From Urbifossiella sp046350095 (GTDB lineage Bacteria; Planctomycetota; Planctomycetia; Gemmatales; Gemmataceae): DNA of 64,000 nt. The notes under the pieces are model-generated. The model made no database searches. It was not told where the DNA came from and worked only from the letters and a program-made list of their open reading frames with translations. Positions within the stretch are counted from its first letter, which is position 1. The number at the start of each line of letters is the position of its first letter. Position numbers and translations under genes: made by a program. Positions 1 to 8,253 of this stretch are shown in pieces. The stretch covers positions 186,001 through 250,000 of the forward strand of contig JAXMBA010000009.1 of assembly GCA_046350095.1 (NCBI GenBank). Direction: 5' to 3'.

Positions 1-1381
1 ACAATCTCGCTAGCATCATCGCCCGCTCGGGTTCGGCCATCGCCATCTCGGACAGTGCGGCCGCGATCGTCGTGTGCGTCCACGTTTTGGCGACCTCGCC
101 GCACAGCAGTACGCTCAGGTGCTCGAACGCCGCCACCACGTCGGTCCGGGTGCGGAGGTGGTGCGGGTCGACCGGCCACGGGCTGAGGGCGTAGGGGTCG
201 ATGGTGTTCGCGTCCGGCCGCCGGTACTTCGCGAGGAACCGCCACAAGAAGACGCCGCCCACGAGCGCCAGTATCAGGAAAAGGACCGGCCACCAGGTTC
301 CGTTCAGTGCCGGGATGCCGATGTTCCAGCGCGGTGCCTTCCACCCGCTGAACCACGACGACCCGGACGACGAACTCGACGACGAGGACGACGAACTCTT
401 TCGCCAGCGCGAGAACCAGCTTTCCCGAGCCGGACCGGCGGTGCCGATGTCCGGCGGGCGGCTGTTCCCCCAGTTGAAGTTCCAGTTCATCTTCGGGAAC
501 GACCAGTCGGCGCCGCCGCCCAGGTCCCAGTCGCCGCCGCCGTCGACGCCGTCGAAGTTCTTGAACAGGTCGCCAAAACCCTTGCCGTCGCTGAAGTCCT
601 TGGAGAGCGAGTCCCACAGGCCGTTGCCGTCGGGGTCCTTCAGGTCGCCGGCGCCGTCGACGATGTCAAACAGCGCCTTCTTGACGGCGGGCGTCTCGTC
701 GAGCGGGCCGATGCCTTTCTCCCACATCGCGGCGGCGGCCTGCCGGGCTTTGTCCTGCGGCGTGTCCGGCTTGTTCCACGGCATCGCCGGGTCGCCCAGG
801 TCTTGCGGGCGAGCGCCGGCCTCGGGAGGGGTCGGCGGCGGGGGAGGGCGGTCGTCGTTTTTCAGTGGGGGCGGCGGCACCGGCCGCGGTTGTGGGACGT
901 TCTGCGCCGGGAGTTTCTGGGTGAAGCCCTTCTCCGCCGAGTCGCCCTTGCCGAACTCGACCGGGTCGAGCTTCCCCTCGCCGCGCGGAGTCGGGCGCGG
1001 ACCGTCGCCGGGGTTCAACCCGGGCGGCGGGCCGGCATCCTGCTGCATGCCCTTGAACCGCGGATCCTTCTGGAGTTGCTCCACCTGCTCGGGGGGCAAC
1101 TTGCCGTCGCGGCCGCGGGTGATGCCCCACCGCTTGGCGAGCTCGGCGAGCCGAAGTGCCTGCTCGGGGTTCACGCCGGGTGGGAGCGGTTCGGCCTCGC
1201 CGGCGCCTCCGCGACCGCGGTTGAAGAGCGATTCGAGGCGGCGCTTCACGTCCTCGGTAGACGGATCGTTGGGGTCGATCCGGGTCGGAGTCGGTCGCGG
1301 CTGGGCCTGTGCGGACGAGACGAGCGCGAGGGCGGCGAGGAAGGTGGTGGCACAGCCGAGTAGCCTGCGGCGGACGGTCAC
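1..1381 (-). CDS. DUF4129-like membrane protein (3' end outside window)
   Basis: The frame is open from a GTG at 1381, with an AAGGGGGG ribosome-binding site just upstream, to the window edge, giving 460 residues. Residues 1-25 look like a signal peptide ending in AQA. A long Pro/Gly/Asp-rich stretch follows, then a run of about 11 serines near residue 330 and one membrane helix near 361-383 (WWPVLFLILALVGG). After the helix comes a conserved-looking cytoplasmic segment (residues about 400-450) with a helical AAFEHLSVLLCGEVAKTWTH block, which resembles the C-terminal DUF4129 domain. In the family that domain commonly accompanies MoxR/DUF58/transglutaminase genes, but those are not visible here. 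The coding call is firm from codon structure; the domain name is tentative. It lies 73 bases downstream of the O-antigen ligase gene on the same strand. Confidence 0.75.
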   Translation of the reverse strand, partial: MTVRRRLLGCATTFLAALALVSSAQAQPRPTPTRIDPNDPSTEDVKRRLESLFNRGRGGAGEAEPLPPGVNPEQALRLAELAKRWGITRGRDGKLPPEQVEQLQKDPRFKGMQQDAGPPPGLNPGDGPRPTPRGEGKLDPVEFGKGDSAEKGFTQKLPAQNVPQPRPVPPPPLKNDDRPPPPPTPPEAGARPQDLGDPAMPWNKPDTPQDKARQAAAAMWEKGIGPLDETPAVKKALFDIVDGAGDLKDPDGNGLWDSLSKDFSDGKGFGDLFKNFDGVDGGGDWDLGGGADWSFPKMNWNFNWGNSRPPDIGTAGPARESWFSRWRKSSSSSSSSSSSGSSWFSGWKAPRWNIGIPALNGTWWPVLFLILALVGGVFLWRFLAKYRRPDANTIDPYALSPWPVDPHHLRTRTDVVAAFEHLSVLLCGEVAKTWTHTTIAAALSEMAMAEPERAMMLARL

Positions 1382-1454
1382 GGCGGCCCCCCTTCGCGGA
1401 ACGGCAAACCACCGTATTGTTGCCGAACCGCCCGGCCGAGGCAAGCGCCGGCGG

Positions 1455-2723
1455 TTATTGCGTGTGGGCCGGGTGCAGCAGCCACCCCTCGGCCGTCGAC
1501 TCGGGTTCTTCTTCCGCCACGTCTCCAAGCTGATACGCCGCGACGCGGCGGGCGGCGCAGTGGCGGGCGATGATGAGGAAGCCGCCGAACCACAGCCAAG
1601 TGAAGCGGAACAGGTTGTGCCCCACCGCCCCCAGCAACAAGAGGAGAAAAAGCGCCACGCCGACTGCCCGAGGTAGCGTGAAGATCAGGTCGTTGTGCTG
1701 CTCCGGCGGCAGCGAAGCCTTCATCCGCTTCACCGCCCGCAGGTTCAGCCAGAAGCCCACCACGACAGCCACGAACCCGACGAGGCCTGCCGTCCCGGTC
1801 TCCCCGACGAGCTGGCCGTACAGGTTGTGCGATTCGATTTTGCTCCCCGTCGCCGCCCGCCACACGCCGGGGCCGACACCGCTGAGGGGGTTGTTCGCCC
1901 ACAGATTCAGACCGGTGAAAAACCCTTCGATGCGCCCCTGGCCCGACTCGCGGGCGTTGGCCGGACCGACCTCCGGGTTGATGATCGTCTCGAAGCGATT
2001 CTGCAACGAGTCCGGCAACGCCACGAACGCCAGCGGGGCCGCGACCACCAGTGCCATCGCCGCCCGCGCCCTGTAGCGGGTGCCCCAGACGATGACGGCG
2101 AACCACACGCACAGACCCAGCAGCGAGCCGCGCGAGCCGGTGAGCAGGATACACAGGCTCGACAGCCCGACGTACCCGGCGATCGTGAACTTGCCCAGCC
2201 GGCCGCCGAGGTTCGACTGCCACACCGCGGCCACGATCGGCAGCGCGTAAATGATGCTGGCCCCGAAGCTGTTCGGGTCGCCGAGCGTGGTATCGACGCC
2301 GACCATGCGGGCGATGCCCATCCGGTACGTGTGCCGGCCGCCGAGGTACTCACGGAACGAGTGGAGCAGGTACAGCGACATCACCGCGACAAAGCCGACG
2401 GCGACGTGCTTTAGCCCCTTCTCGTCGTGCACGGTAGTGACCAGTAGCACGTAGAAGACGACGATTTTGAACCAGTCCTCGACGGTCGGAAGTCCCTTGT
2501 CGGCCCAGGGACTCATCGCCCAGGCGGTGACGACGCCGCCGGCGAAGAGGGCGTAGGCCGCATGCTGGGCGTTGGGGAGCCAGCGCTTGCCGGGGTAGGC
2601 GGCCCAAACGGCGAGCGTGAACAGCATGTAGACCCGCTCGACGTGCAGGTCGCCGAGCCACGGCCAGACCTCGAACGGCCGGTCGATGAACAGGAACATG
2701 TAGCCGATCAGGAGCCACCGCAT
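1455..2723 (-). CDS. O-antigen ligase/polymerase family membrane protein
   Basis: A 422-residue polytopic membrane protein of about 10-12 predicted helices starting MRWLLIGYMFLFI. The large periplasmic loop carries the features of the WaaL/Wzy_C family: a conserved Arg-rich start (LTGSRGSLLGL), then GRIEGFFTGLNLWANNPLSG, VGPG and ESHNLYGQLVGETG. The ligase family transfers O-antigen or related glycans onto lipid A-core at the inner membrane. I chose ATG 2723 because the first helix begins there; an upstream TTG at 2798 would add 25 hydrophilic residues with no membrane character. It lies divergent from the SDR gene at 2931. Whether it is a ligase, a polymerase or an exopolysaccharide enzyme cannot be told from sequence alone. 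Confidence 0.85.
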   Translation of the reverse strand: MRWLLIGYMFLFIDRPFEVWPWLGDLHVERVYMLFTLAVWAAYPGKRWLPNAQHAAYALFAGGVVTAWAMSPWADKGLPTVEDWFKIVVFYVLLVTTVHDEKGLKHVAVGFVAVMSLYLLHSFREYLGGRHTYRMGIARMVGVDTTLGDPNSFGASIIYALPIVAAVWQSNLGGRLGKFTIAGYVGLSSLCILLTGSRGSLLGLCVWFAVIVWGTRYRARAAMALVVAAPLAFVALPDSLQNRFETIINPEVGPANARESGQGRIEGFFTGLNLWANNPLSGVGPGVWRAATGSKIESHNLYGQLVGETGTAGLVGFVAVVVGFWLNLRAVKRMKASLPPEQHNDLIFTLPRAVGVALFLLLLLGAVGHNLFRFTWLWFGGFLIIARHCAARRVAAYQLGDVAEEEPESTAEGWLLHPAHTQ

Positions 2724-2930
2724 CGGGGCACGTCCGGCAAAGGTCGGGCGGTCGGGATGGGGATCGTACCCCGGTCCGAACGGCCGGCGGAAGCCCAATC
2801 CGGGTGCGATTGTGCCGGTCGCGCAAACCGCGCCGCCGGGCGCTCACGCGGAGGGGCTTTCCGGCTCGACTGTCTGGCGGTACTCGCCGTCACACCCGGT
2901 AAACTAGGAGGACCAAGACGGGGCCGCACC

Positions 2931-3737
2931 ATGACGCGCGAGTTGACCGGCAAGCGGGTGATCCTGACAGGCGCGTCCGGCGGTATCGGCCGCGCCACCG
3001 CCGCGGCCCTCGGCGCCGCCGGCTGCCGCGTCGCCCTCGCCTCCCGCGACCGTGACGCCCTCGACCGGGTGGTCCGGGGGCTTCCCACCGGCGAGTACGT
3101 CATCGTCCCAACGGACATCACCAACGCCGACGACCGCCGCCGGCTCGTCGATGCCGCGGTTACCGCGTTCGGCGGGCTCGACATCTTGGTGAACAACGCC
3201 GGCATCGGCAGCTGGGGCCACTTCGTCTCATCGACTGAGGACATCGCTCGCCGGGTCATGGAAGTGAATTTCTTCGGCCCAGTCGAGTTGACGCGGGTGG
3301 CGCTGCCGCACCTGGAAAACGGCTCACAGCCGTGCGTGGTGAACGTCACGTCGATGTGCGGCCGCAAGGGGATGCCGGCGTGGCCCGAGTATTCGGCGAG
3401 CAAGTTCGCTCTGGTCGGCATGTCCGAGGCGTGGCGTGGTGAGTTCGCCCGGTTCGGCGTAGACACGCTGACGGTGGTGCCCGGGATGACGGATAGCGGT
3501 TTCGACAAGAACTGGATTCGCGTGGACGGGAAGGCCGACCTGCGCTTCGCCGAGGGGATGAAGCCCGAGGAAGTGGCCGCGGGTATCATCGCCGCCATCC
3601 GCACCAACAAGACGGAGACGGTGCTCGGCTCCGAGGCCCGCCGGCTGCTGCGGTTCAACCGCTACTTCCCGCGGCTGACGAACTGGCTGATCGCCCGCAA
3701 GGTCAAGAAGCTGTACGCCGCCGGGAACCCCGTATGA
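2931..3737 (+). CDS. Short-chain dehydrogenase/reductase (SDR)
   Basis: A classical SDR of 268 residues. It has the N-terminal cofactor motif TGASGGIG (about residues 13-20), the NNAG motif (LVNNAGIGSW), the catalytic Ser in VVNVTSMCG and YSASK with the Tyr/Lys pair. The C-terminus is basic and ends in LIARKVKKLYAAGNPV, typical of membrane-associated SDRs. ATG 2931 has an AGGAGG box, but about 20 bases upstream, so translation signals are not ideal. The stop overlaps the desaturase start by four bases (ATGA at 3734), so the two are almost certainly co-translated. This suggests a joint role in modifying a lipid or fatty-acyl substrate; that role is inferred from linkage only. Confidence 0.9.
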   Translation: MTRELTGKRVILTGASGGIGRATAAALGAAGCRVALASRDRDALDRVVRGLPTGEYVIVPTDITNADDRRRLVDAAVTAFGGLDILVNNAGIGSWGHFVSSTEDIARRVMEVNFFGPVELTRVALPHLENGSQPCVVNVTSMCGRKGMPAWPEYSASKFALVGMSEAWRGEFARFGVDTLTVVPGMTDSGFDKNWIRVDGKADLRFAEGMKPEEVAAGIIAAIRTNKTETVLGSEARRLLRFNRYFPRLTNWLIARKVKKLYAAGNPV

Positions 3738-5089
3738 GCCTCGCCGACGCCCCGCCGAAGTCCCTGAGCGACCCGGCCCTCAAGGCCGCCTTGCAGGACC
3801 TGCGGCAGACCGACAACCTGACCAACTGGTTCTACCTCGCGCGCACGTACCTGTACCTCGCGGCCGTGCTCGGTGGCGCCGTGTGGTTCTTCGAGAGCCG
3901 CGAGGCGCTCGGGCTCCACTGGCTACTCGACGTCCCCGTCGCGCTTCTGGCGATCGTGCTCGTCGGCGCCGGGCAGCACCAGCTAACCGGGCTGGCGCAC
4001 GAGGGCTCGCACCACATCCTGTTCCGCGGCCGTTACCTGAACGACCTGGCGACCGACCTGCTGACGATGTTCCCGCTGTTCAGCAGCATCTACCACTACC
4101 GGTTGCAGCACCTCGCGCACCACCAGTTCGTCAACGACCCGGACCGCGACCCGGACGTGTCGCAATTGAAGACGAGCGGCCACTGGCTCGACTTCCCCGT
4201 CGAGCGCCCCGAGGCTATCCGTGCCCTGCTTCGGCAGCTGTGGCCGTTCCGGCTGATCCGCTTCATGCGGGTGCGGGCCCGCTACAACGCCACCGGCGCC
4301 GACTCGAACCCATACCTGTTCAAGGGGAAGAAGCCGAGTAAGGGGGCCGTCCGCGTCGGCGTCGGCTACCTCCTGTTGCTGGTGGGCACGCTCACCGGCC
4401 TGTTCATCCTCACGGAAAAGGAAGAAGCGTGGCTGCTGCTCGCTGTCCCGGCCGTGTTGTGGGCCGTGGTGAGCGCCGTGTTCCTGAGGCTGCCGAACGA
4501 CAAGTACCACCAGAGCCGGCTCCACCCGGTCATCCACGCCCGCTACACGTCGATCCTTCGCGTGGGGTTCATCACCGCCGTGTTCGCGGGGCTGACGTTC
4601 GCCCAGAAGGTGACCGGCTCGCCCTACGTCGGCTACTACGTGCTGTTGTGGCTGGTGCCGCTATTTACGTCGTTCGCGTTCTTCATGATCCTGCGGCAGA
4701 TCGTGCAGCACGGCAACGGCGGCCGCGGCTGGCTGACGAACACGCGGACGTTCCTGGTCGCCCCGGCGATCCGCTTCGCCGTCTTCCCGATGGGGCAGGA
4801 CTACCACCTGCCGCACCACCTGTACGCGACAATCCCGCACTACCGGCTGCGGCGGCTGCACGACCTGCTGATGCAGTATCCCGACTACCGCGACGAGGCG
4901 GTGGTGGTGGAGGGCTACTTCCGCCCGCCCCACACGCCGCAGACGCGGCCGACGGTGCTGGACGTACTCGGCCCCGGGTACAACGGCGCCGGTAAAGCGG
5001 TGTACATCGACAACACGGTGATGGACGGCGACACGTTCGAGGAGCAGGAGGAACTGCGGGCCGAGGCGGAACGACTCAAGCAGGTTTGA
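3734..5089 (+). CDS. Fatty acid desaturase family membrane protein
   Basis: This 451-residue membrane protein has the three histidine boxes that bind the di-iron centre of membrane desaturases and hydroxylases: HEGSHH at residues 89-94, HYRLQHLAHH at 121-130 and HLPHHLY near 358-364. Membrane helices lie around 35-55, 65-85 and two pairs between about 205 and 320. The family uses O2 and an electron donor to introduce double bonds or hydroxyls in lipids at the inner membrane. It starts inside the last codons of the SDR gene. The Arg/Glu-rich tail (EEQEELRAEAERLKQV) is hydrophilic. Its TGA stop is the first part of a long palindrome shared with the intergenic gap. The substrate is unknown: fatty acid, carotenoid or sterol-like. 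Confidence 0.9.
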   Translation: MSLADAPPKSLSDPALKAALQDLRQTDNLTNWFYLARTYLYLAAVLGGAVWFFESREALGLHWLLDVPVALLAIVLVGAGQHQLTGLAHEGSHHILFRGRYLNDLATDLLTMFPLFSSIYHYRLQHLAHHQFVNDPDRDPDVSQLKTSGHWLDFPVERPEAIRALLRQLWPFRLIRFMRVRARYNATGADSNPYLFKGKKPSKGAVRVGVGYLLLLVGTLTGLFILTEKEEAWLLLAVPAVLWAVVSAVFLRLPNDKYHQSRLHPVIHARYTSILRVGFITAVFAGLTFAQKVTGSPYVGYYVLLWLVPLFTSFAFFMILRQIVQHGNGGRGWLTNTRTFLVAPAIRFAVFPMGQDYHLPHHLYATIPHYRLRRLHDLLMQYPDYRDEAVVVEGYFRPPHTPQTRPTVLDVLGPGYNGAGKAVYIDNTVMDGDTFEEQEELRAEAERLKQV

Positions 5090-5172
5090 CAGAATGAACA
5101 GGACGGAGCAGGATTGAGAGCAAAGACAAGAGTTTGTTCTCAATCCTGCTCCGTCCTGTTCATCCTGTCAAA
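5085..5172. repeat. Long intergenic inverted repeat (copy 1)
   Basis: Two 40-base arms (5085-5124 and 5133-5172) are reverse complements with only two mismatches around an 8-base loop. The arms contain the core ACAGG/AATGAACAGGA and are markedly less GC-rich than the flanking genes. The left arm includes the desaturase stop codon, and the right arm ends 10 bases before the 3' end of the convergent VWA gene. It may act as a bidirectional terminator, though no T-run follows either arm. It shares its core with the palindrome at 6953-7046, so it belongs to a repeat family. Confidence 0.85.
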
Positions 5173-5181
5173 AAATGCCTC

Positions 5182-6885
5182 TCAACTTACGATCTGCTTG
5201 CGGCGCTGGATGTAGTCCCAGATCACGTACCGGTCCAAGTCCTTCCCCGCGGTGAAGACGACGCGGCCCTTCGTCGTCTCGGCCAGCCGGTAGGCGAAGT
5301 GCAGGTCCTCCCGGCTCTGGTTCCACACCTGGAGCAGGAAGATGTTGATCGTGATCCCCTCGCGAGCGCACAGCAGCGCCTCACGCATGGTCGCTTCTTC
5401 CGTCCGCGGGTCGGGCGGGTAGAGGAGGAACAGCGTGCTCCCCTCGAAGTGCGCCGTCGGCAGGCCGTCGGTGATGAGTACGACCTGCCGGTTCGGCGTG
5501 TCCTGCGACCCGAGGTAGCGGCGGGCCGTTTGCAGCGCGTGCTGGATGTTGGTGAAGTGGTGCGGCACGCGGAACTCGCTCACATCCGGGTTGCTCATGT
5601 CAGCCTTGAGCCGGACCACCGGGTTGAAGATGGTCACCGGCTTCGGCATCAGGTGCGCCACCTCCGAGACGTGCCGCGGCTTGGCGAACGAGTACATCTC
5701 GACGAACTGGAGGAAGTCGCCGGGGTACTCGCTGCGGATGAGGCCGTCGAGGGCCAGACCCATCCGCTTCACGTTCACGTACTGGCCGTCGTAGCGCATC
5801 GACCCGCTCATGTCGAGGAGCACGCAGGTCGCGGCCTTCGGGTTCACCTTCGTGCGGTGGATGACGAGGTCGTCTGGCCGCATTCGCACCGGCGTCCCGG
5901 GGCCGTCGCGGAGGAGGGCGTTCACCATGCTCGCGGGGATGTCCATCTGCGCGACGGAGTCGCCGAACTCGTAGCTCTTCGTCTTCGGGCTCTCGACCGC
6001 GCCTTCGCCGCTGACAGCGTCCGGGTGCCGGCCGGTGCGGCTGGCCTGGAGCTGGCTGAAGATGCGAGTCAGCACCTTGCTCTGGAACAGCCGCATCGCC
6101 TTCGGCGTGAGGCGGTATTTGCCCGTGCCGTCGCCCTCGAGTCCCTGCCGCTCGGCCTGCTCCTTCATGTAGTCTTCGAGCTGCTGTTGCAGGGCGCGGA
6201 GCTGGTCCATCTGCCCGGGGTCGGCGAAGTTCTCCAACTCGTCCATGTCGATGATGGCGAGCTGCGCCGTCTTTTTCGCCTCCTCAAGCTGCTTCAGTAG
6301 CTTGTCGATGGTCTCCAGCTCCTCCTTCACCTCGAGCGCCTTCGGCACGTCCATCTTCTCGCGGCCGGTGAAGGCGTACTTCCCCGCCAGCTCGTCCACC
6401 TGGTACTTCTCGCCGAGTACGCCGACGAGCGGCACCAGCCCGCGGGCGAACGGGTCGTTGTCGTTGCCGACGCGGAAGAACAGCTGTTCCAGGTCGTACA
6501 GCTGCTCGTTGCGGACGGCCTTGTGGAACTTGTCGGCGAGCTTCGGCGGCGGTTTCAGCCCCTTCGCCGCGTCGCGGAACGCCCCCGCGGCGAGCTTCTG
6601 GACGTGCTGCGTCTCGTAGGTGGCGAGAATCTTCCGCTTCCGCTCCAGGAGCATCTCCTTGAGCGCGTTCAGGCTCGGCCCCAGCCCGGCGAGCTGCGAC
6701 GGGTCGAGGCGGATGGCGTTCACCAGCTGCTCTTCAGTAAACTCTTCGGAGTCGCCGAATTCGAGAAGGTGTTCGAAGGCTGGCGACACGAGATCGGGCG
6801 ACGGGGCGGTCGGGCTGGGGAAGTGGACGGGGTCGTACTTCTGGTAGGTGTGGACGATCCCGCCGGGGGTCTGCGTCGGCTCCAT
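5182..6885 (-). CDS. VWA domain-containing protein (ViaA/CoxE-like)
   Basis: A 567-residue soluble protein. The N-terminal two thirds are helical, with a Lys/Glu/Gln-rich coiled-coil stretch near residues 185-240. A von Willebrand A domain occupies the C-terminal third: the MIDAS motif DMSGSMRYDG lies near residue 357 and ITDGLPT near 472. Such N-helical/C-VWA proteins usually partner MoxR/RavA AAA+ ATPases in metal insertion or complex assembly. A RavA-type ATPase is present in this window (32067-33089) but not adjacent. I chose ATG 6885 because CTGGAG sits 6-8 bases upstream; ATG 6918 would add 11 residues without a ribosome-binding site and would overlap a possible TACAAT -10 element. The gene ends on the palindrome at 5085-5172. 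Confidence 0.85.
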   Translation of the reverse strand: MEPTQTPGGIVHTYQKYDPVHFPSPTAPSPDLVSPAFEHLLEFGDSEEFTEEQLVNAIRLDPSQLAGLGPSLNALKEMLLERKRKILATYETQHVQKLAAGAFRDAAKGLKPPPKLADKFHKAVRNEQLYDLEQLFFRVGNDNDPFARGLVPLVGVLGEKYQVDELAGKYAFTGREKMDVPKALEVKEELETIDKLLKQLEEAKKTAQLAIIDMDELENFADPGQMDQLRALQQQLEDYMKEQAERQGLEGDGTGKYRLTPKAMRLFQSKVLTRIFSQLQASRTGRHPDAVSGEGAVESPKTKSYEFGDSVAQMDIPASMVNALLRDGPGTPVRMRPDDLVIHRTKVNPKAATCVLLDMSGSMRYDGQYVNVKRMGLALDGLIRSEYPGDFLQFVEMYSFAKPRHVSEVAHLMPKPVTIFNPVVRLKADMSNPDVSEFRVPHHFTNIQHALQTARRYLGSQDTPNRQVVLITDGLPTAHFEGSTLFLLYPPDPRTEEATMREALLCAREGITINIFLLQVWNQSREDLHFAYRLAETTKGRVVFTAGKDLDRYVIWDYIQRRKQIVS

Positions 6886-6952
6886 CGCGGCTCCAGGTGC
6901 GCGGGCTTGTCGCCCCATTGTAGGCGGACGGCGCGCGGACCGAAAACCGGAG

Positions 6953-7046
6953 TTTAGACAGGATAACAGGATGAACGGGATACCGAACCAAGACCGGGCA
7001 TTCTGTCTTGGTTCGGTATCCCGTTCATCCTGTTATCCTGTCTAAA
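6953..7046. repeat. Perfect 42-bp intergenic inverted repeat (copy 2)
   Basis: Arms 6953-6994 and 7005-7046 are perfect reverse complements (42 bases each) around a 10-base loop. Each arm holds about three 8-9-base near-tandem units of the type AACAGGATR, matching the core of the palindrome at 5085-5172. It lies between two minus-strand genes, just after the 3' end of the aldolase gene (stop at 7054) and upstream of the VWA gene, so it could terminate aldolase transcripts. The perfection of a 42-base stem, beyond what termination needs, suggests a recently copied repeat element. Confidence 0.9.
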
Positions 7047-7053
7047 ATTCTTC

Positions 7054-8139
7054 TCAATAAACGGCGTTCGGGTCCACCGCCTTCGCGCCGCCGGCCGGGG
7101 CCGTGCCGCCGCCGTAGCGGGCGTGCCAGCCCTCGGCCGCGCGGATGCCGTGCAGGTCGTCCGTCGTCAGGCCGTACTTGGCGAACCACGGGGTGCCGCC
7201 CTTCACGATCGCGTCCGTCTCGGTCACCCGGCGGACGCACTCCGTCTCGGCGAACTTCTGCCGCTCGGCCGGGCTCGTGTACGTGAAGAACTCCTTCCAG
7301 AACGCCCGCCCGCCGAGGATGCCGCTGGCCCCGGCCTTCATCGCCATGTCCACCTGCTTCTTGTACTTGTCGTAGTCCACTCCGGCCGAGAGGAGGACCC
7401 ACGGCTTCACGCAGGCGTCGTTCAACCGCTTGAGGTTGTCCACCAGCTGCGCGTCCGACTCGTGGCCGAACGTGCCGGGGAACTCGGACTTGTAGACGTC
7501 GCAGTAGCGGCTCAGGAACTTGGCCGACTCGATCACAGTCGTCGCCTTCCGGGCGATCTTGCTCGGGCTGTCGTCCTTCTCGCCGTTGAAGGCGAAGTGG
7601 ATCGGCTCCAGCAGGAACAGGATGTCGTGTTCGATGCACTGCTCGTACATCTGGCGGGTGAACTCGAAGTTGTGCTCGGCGCTGTCCGGCTCGCCCGGCT
7701 CGAACTGGGCCAGCAACTTCACCGCGTCGGCCCCGCACCGCTTGATCTTGGCGACGCCCCAGCCCGGCTCGACCTCGCCCATCGGGGCGCCGGCCTTGTT
7801 CTTGTCGGCCCCGGACTTCTCGACGCGGATGAGGATGCCGGTGCCGGCCGGCACGGCGTCCGCGGCCACGGTGCTCCAGTACCCGTAGTAGCCGTCCACG
7901 AGCAGGCCGGAGCAGTGCGGGGCGAGCGCCCGGGAGAGCATGACCTTGGCGTCGGCGATCTCGGCGTAGGTCGGCTCCTTGCCCGTGGCCTTCTTCATCA
8001 TCGAGATCATCGAGCTGTTCTGGTCGGTGGCGACCATGGTCAGCGTGCCGTTCGGGTTGCTGATCCGCTGGAGGCCGCGGAGCTTCCCGGGGGTGAGGCC
8101 GAGGCCGAGGAGCCGGGTGACCGAGAGGGGACTGGACAT
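7054..8139 (-). CDS. lacD: Tagatose 1,6-diphosphate aldolase-like (LacD family)
   Basis: A 361-residue class I aldolase of the LacD (beta/alpha)8 family, slightly longer than the usual 325-330 residues. Family landmarks are visible: ATDQNSS near the N-terminus, LLVDGYYGY, the catalytic Glu in FLLEPIHF, the Schiff-base Lys context DVYKSEFPG and LSAGVDYDKY. LacD cleaves tagatose-1,6-bisphosphate to glyceraldehyde-3-P and dihydroxyacetone-P. Many LacD homologues also accept fructose-1,6-bisphosphate and related sugars, and with no lac/tagatose genes nearby a general glycolytic or sulfo-sugar role is equally possible. Start ATG 8139 has GGAGAAG upstream; an earlier in-frame start would run back into the larC promoter region. 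The stop is 8 bases from the 42-bp palindrome. Confidence 0.85.
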   Translation of the reverse strand: MSSPLSVTRLLGLGLTPGKLRGLQRISNPNGTLTMVATDQNSSMISMMKKATGKEPTYAEIADAKVMLSRALAPHCSGLLVDGYYGYWSTVAADAVPAGTGILIRVEKSGADKNKAGAPMGEVEPGWGVAKIKRCGADAVKLLAQFEPGEPDSAEHNFEFTRQMYEQCIEHDILFLLEPIHFAFNGEKDDSPSKIARKATTVIESAKFLSRYCDVYKSEFPGTFGHESDAQLVDNLKRLNDACVKPWVLLSAGVDYDKYKKQVDMAMKAGASGILGGRAFWKEFFTYTSPAERQKFAETECVRRVTETDAIVKGGTPWFAKYGLTTDDLHGIRAAEGWHARYGGGTAPAGGAKAVDPNAVY

Positions 8140-8253
8140 CGAGGCATCTTCTCCGAGAGAGGAGGTGCGGGGTCGGCGGTATCTTAGGCGCAAGCATTCG
8201 GACGGGTAGCCCGCCGATACGATACCCCGGTCCCCGGCGTTCATCAGGAGCTT

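Noticed and set aside
5085..7046. The two palindromes as ends of an insertion sequence
   Set aside because: Each is a self-contained hairpin rather than one terminal repeat, and the DNA between them is a normal VWA gene with no transposase.
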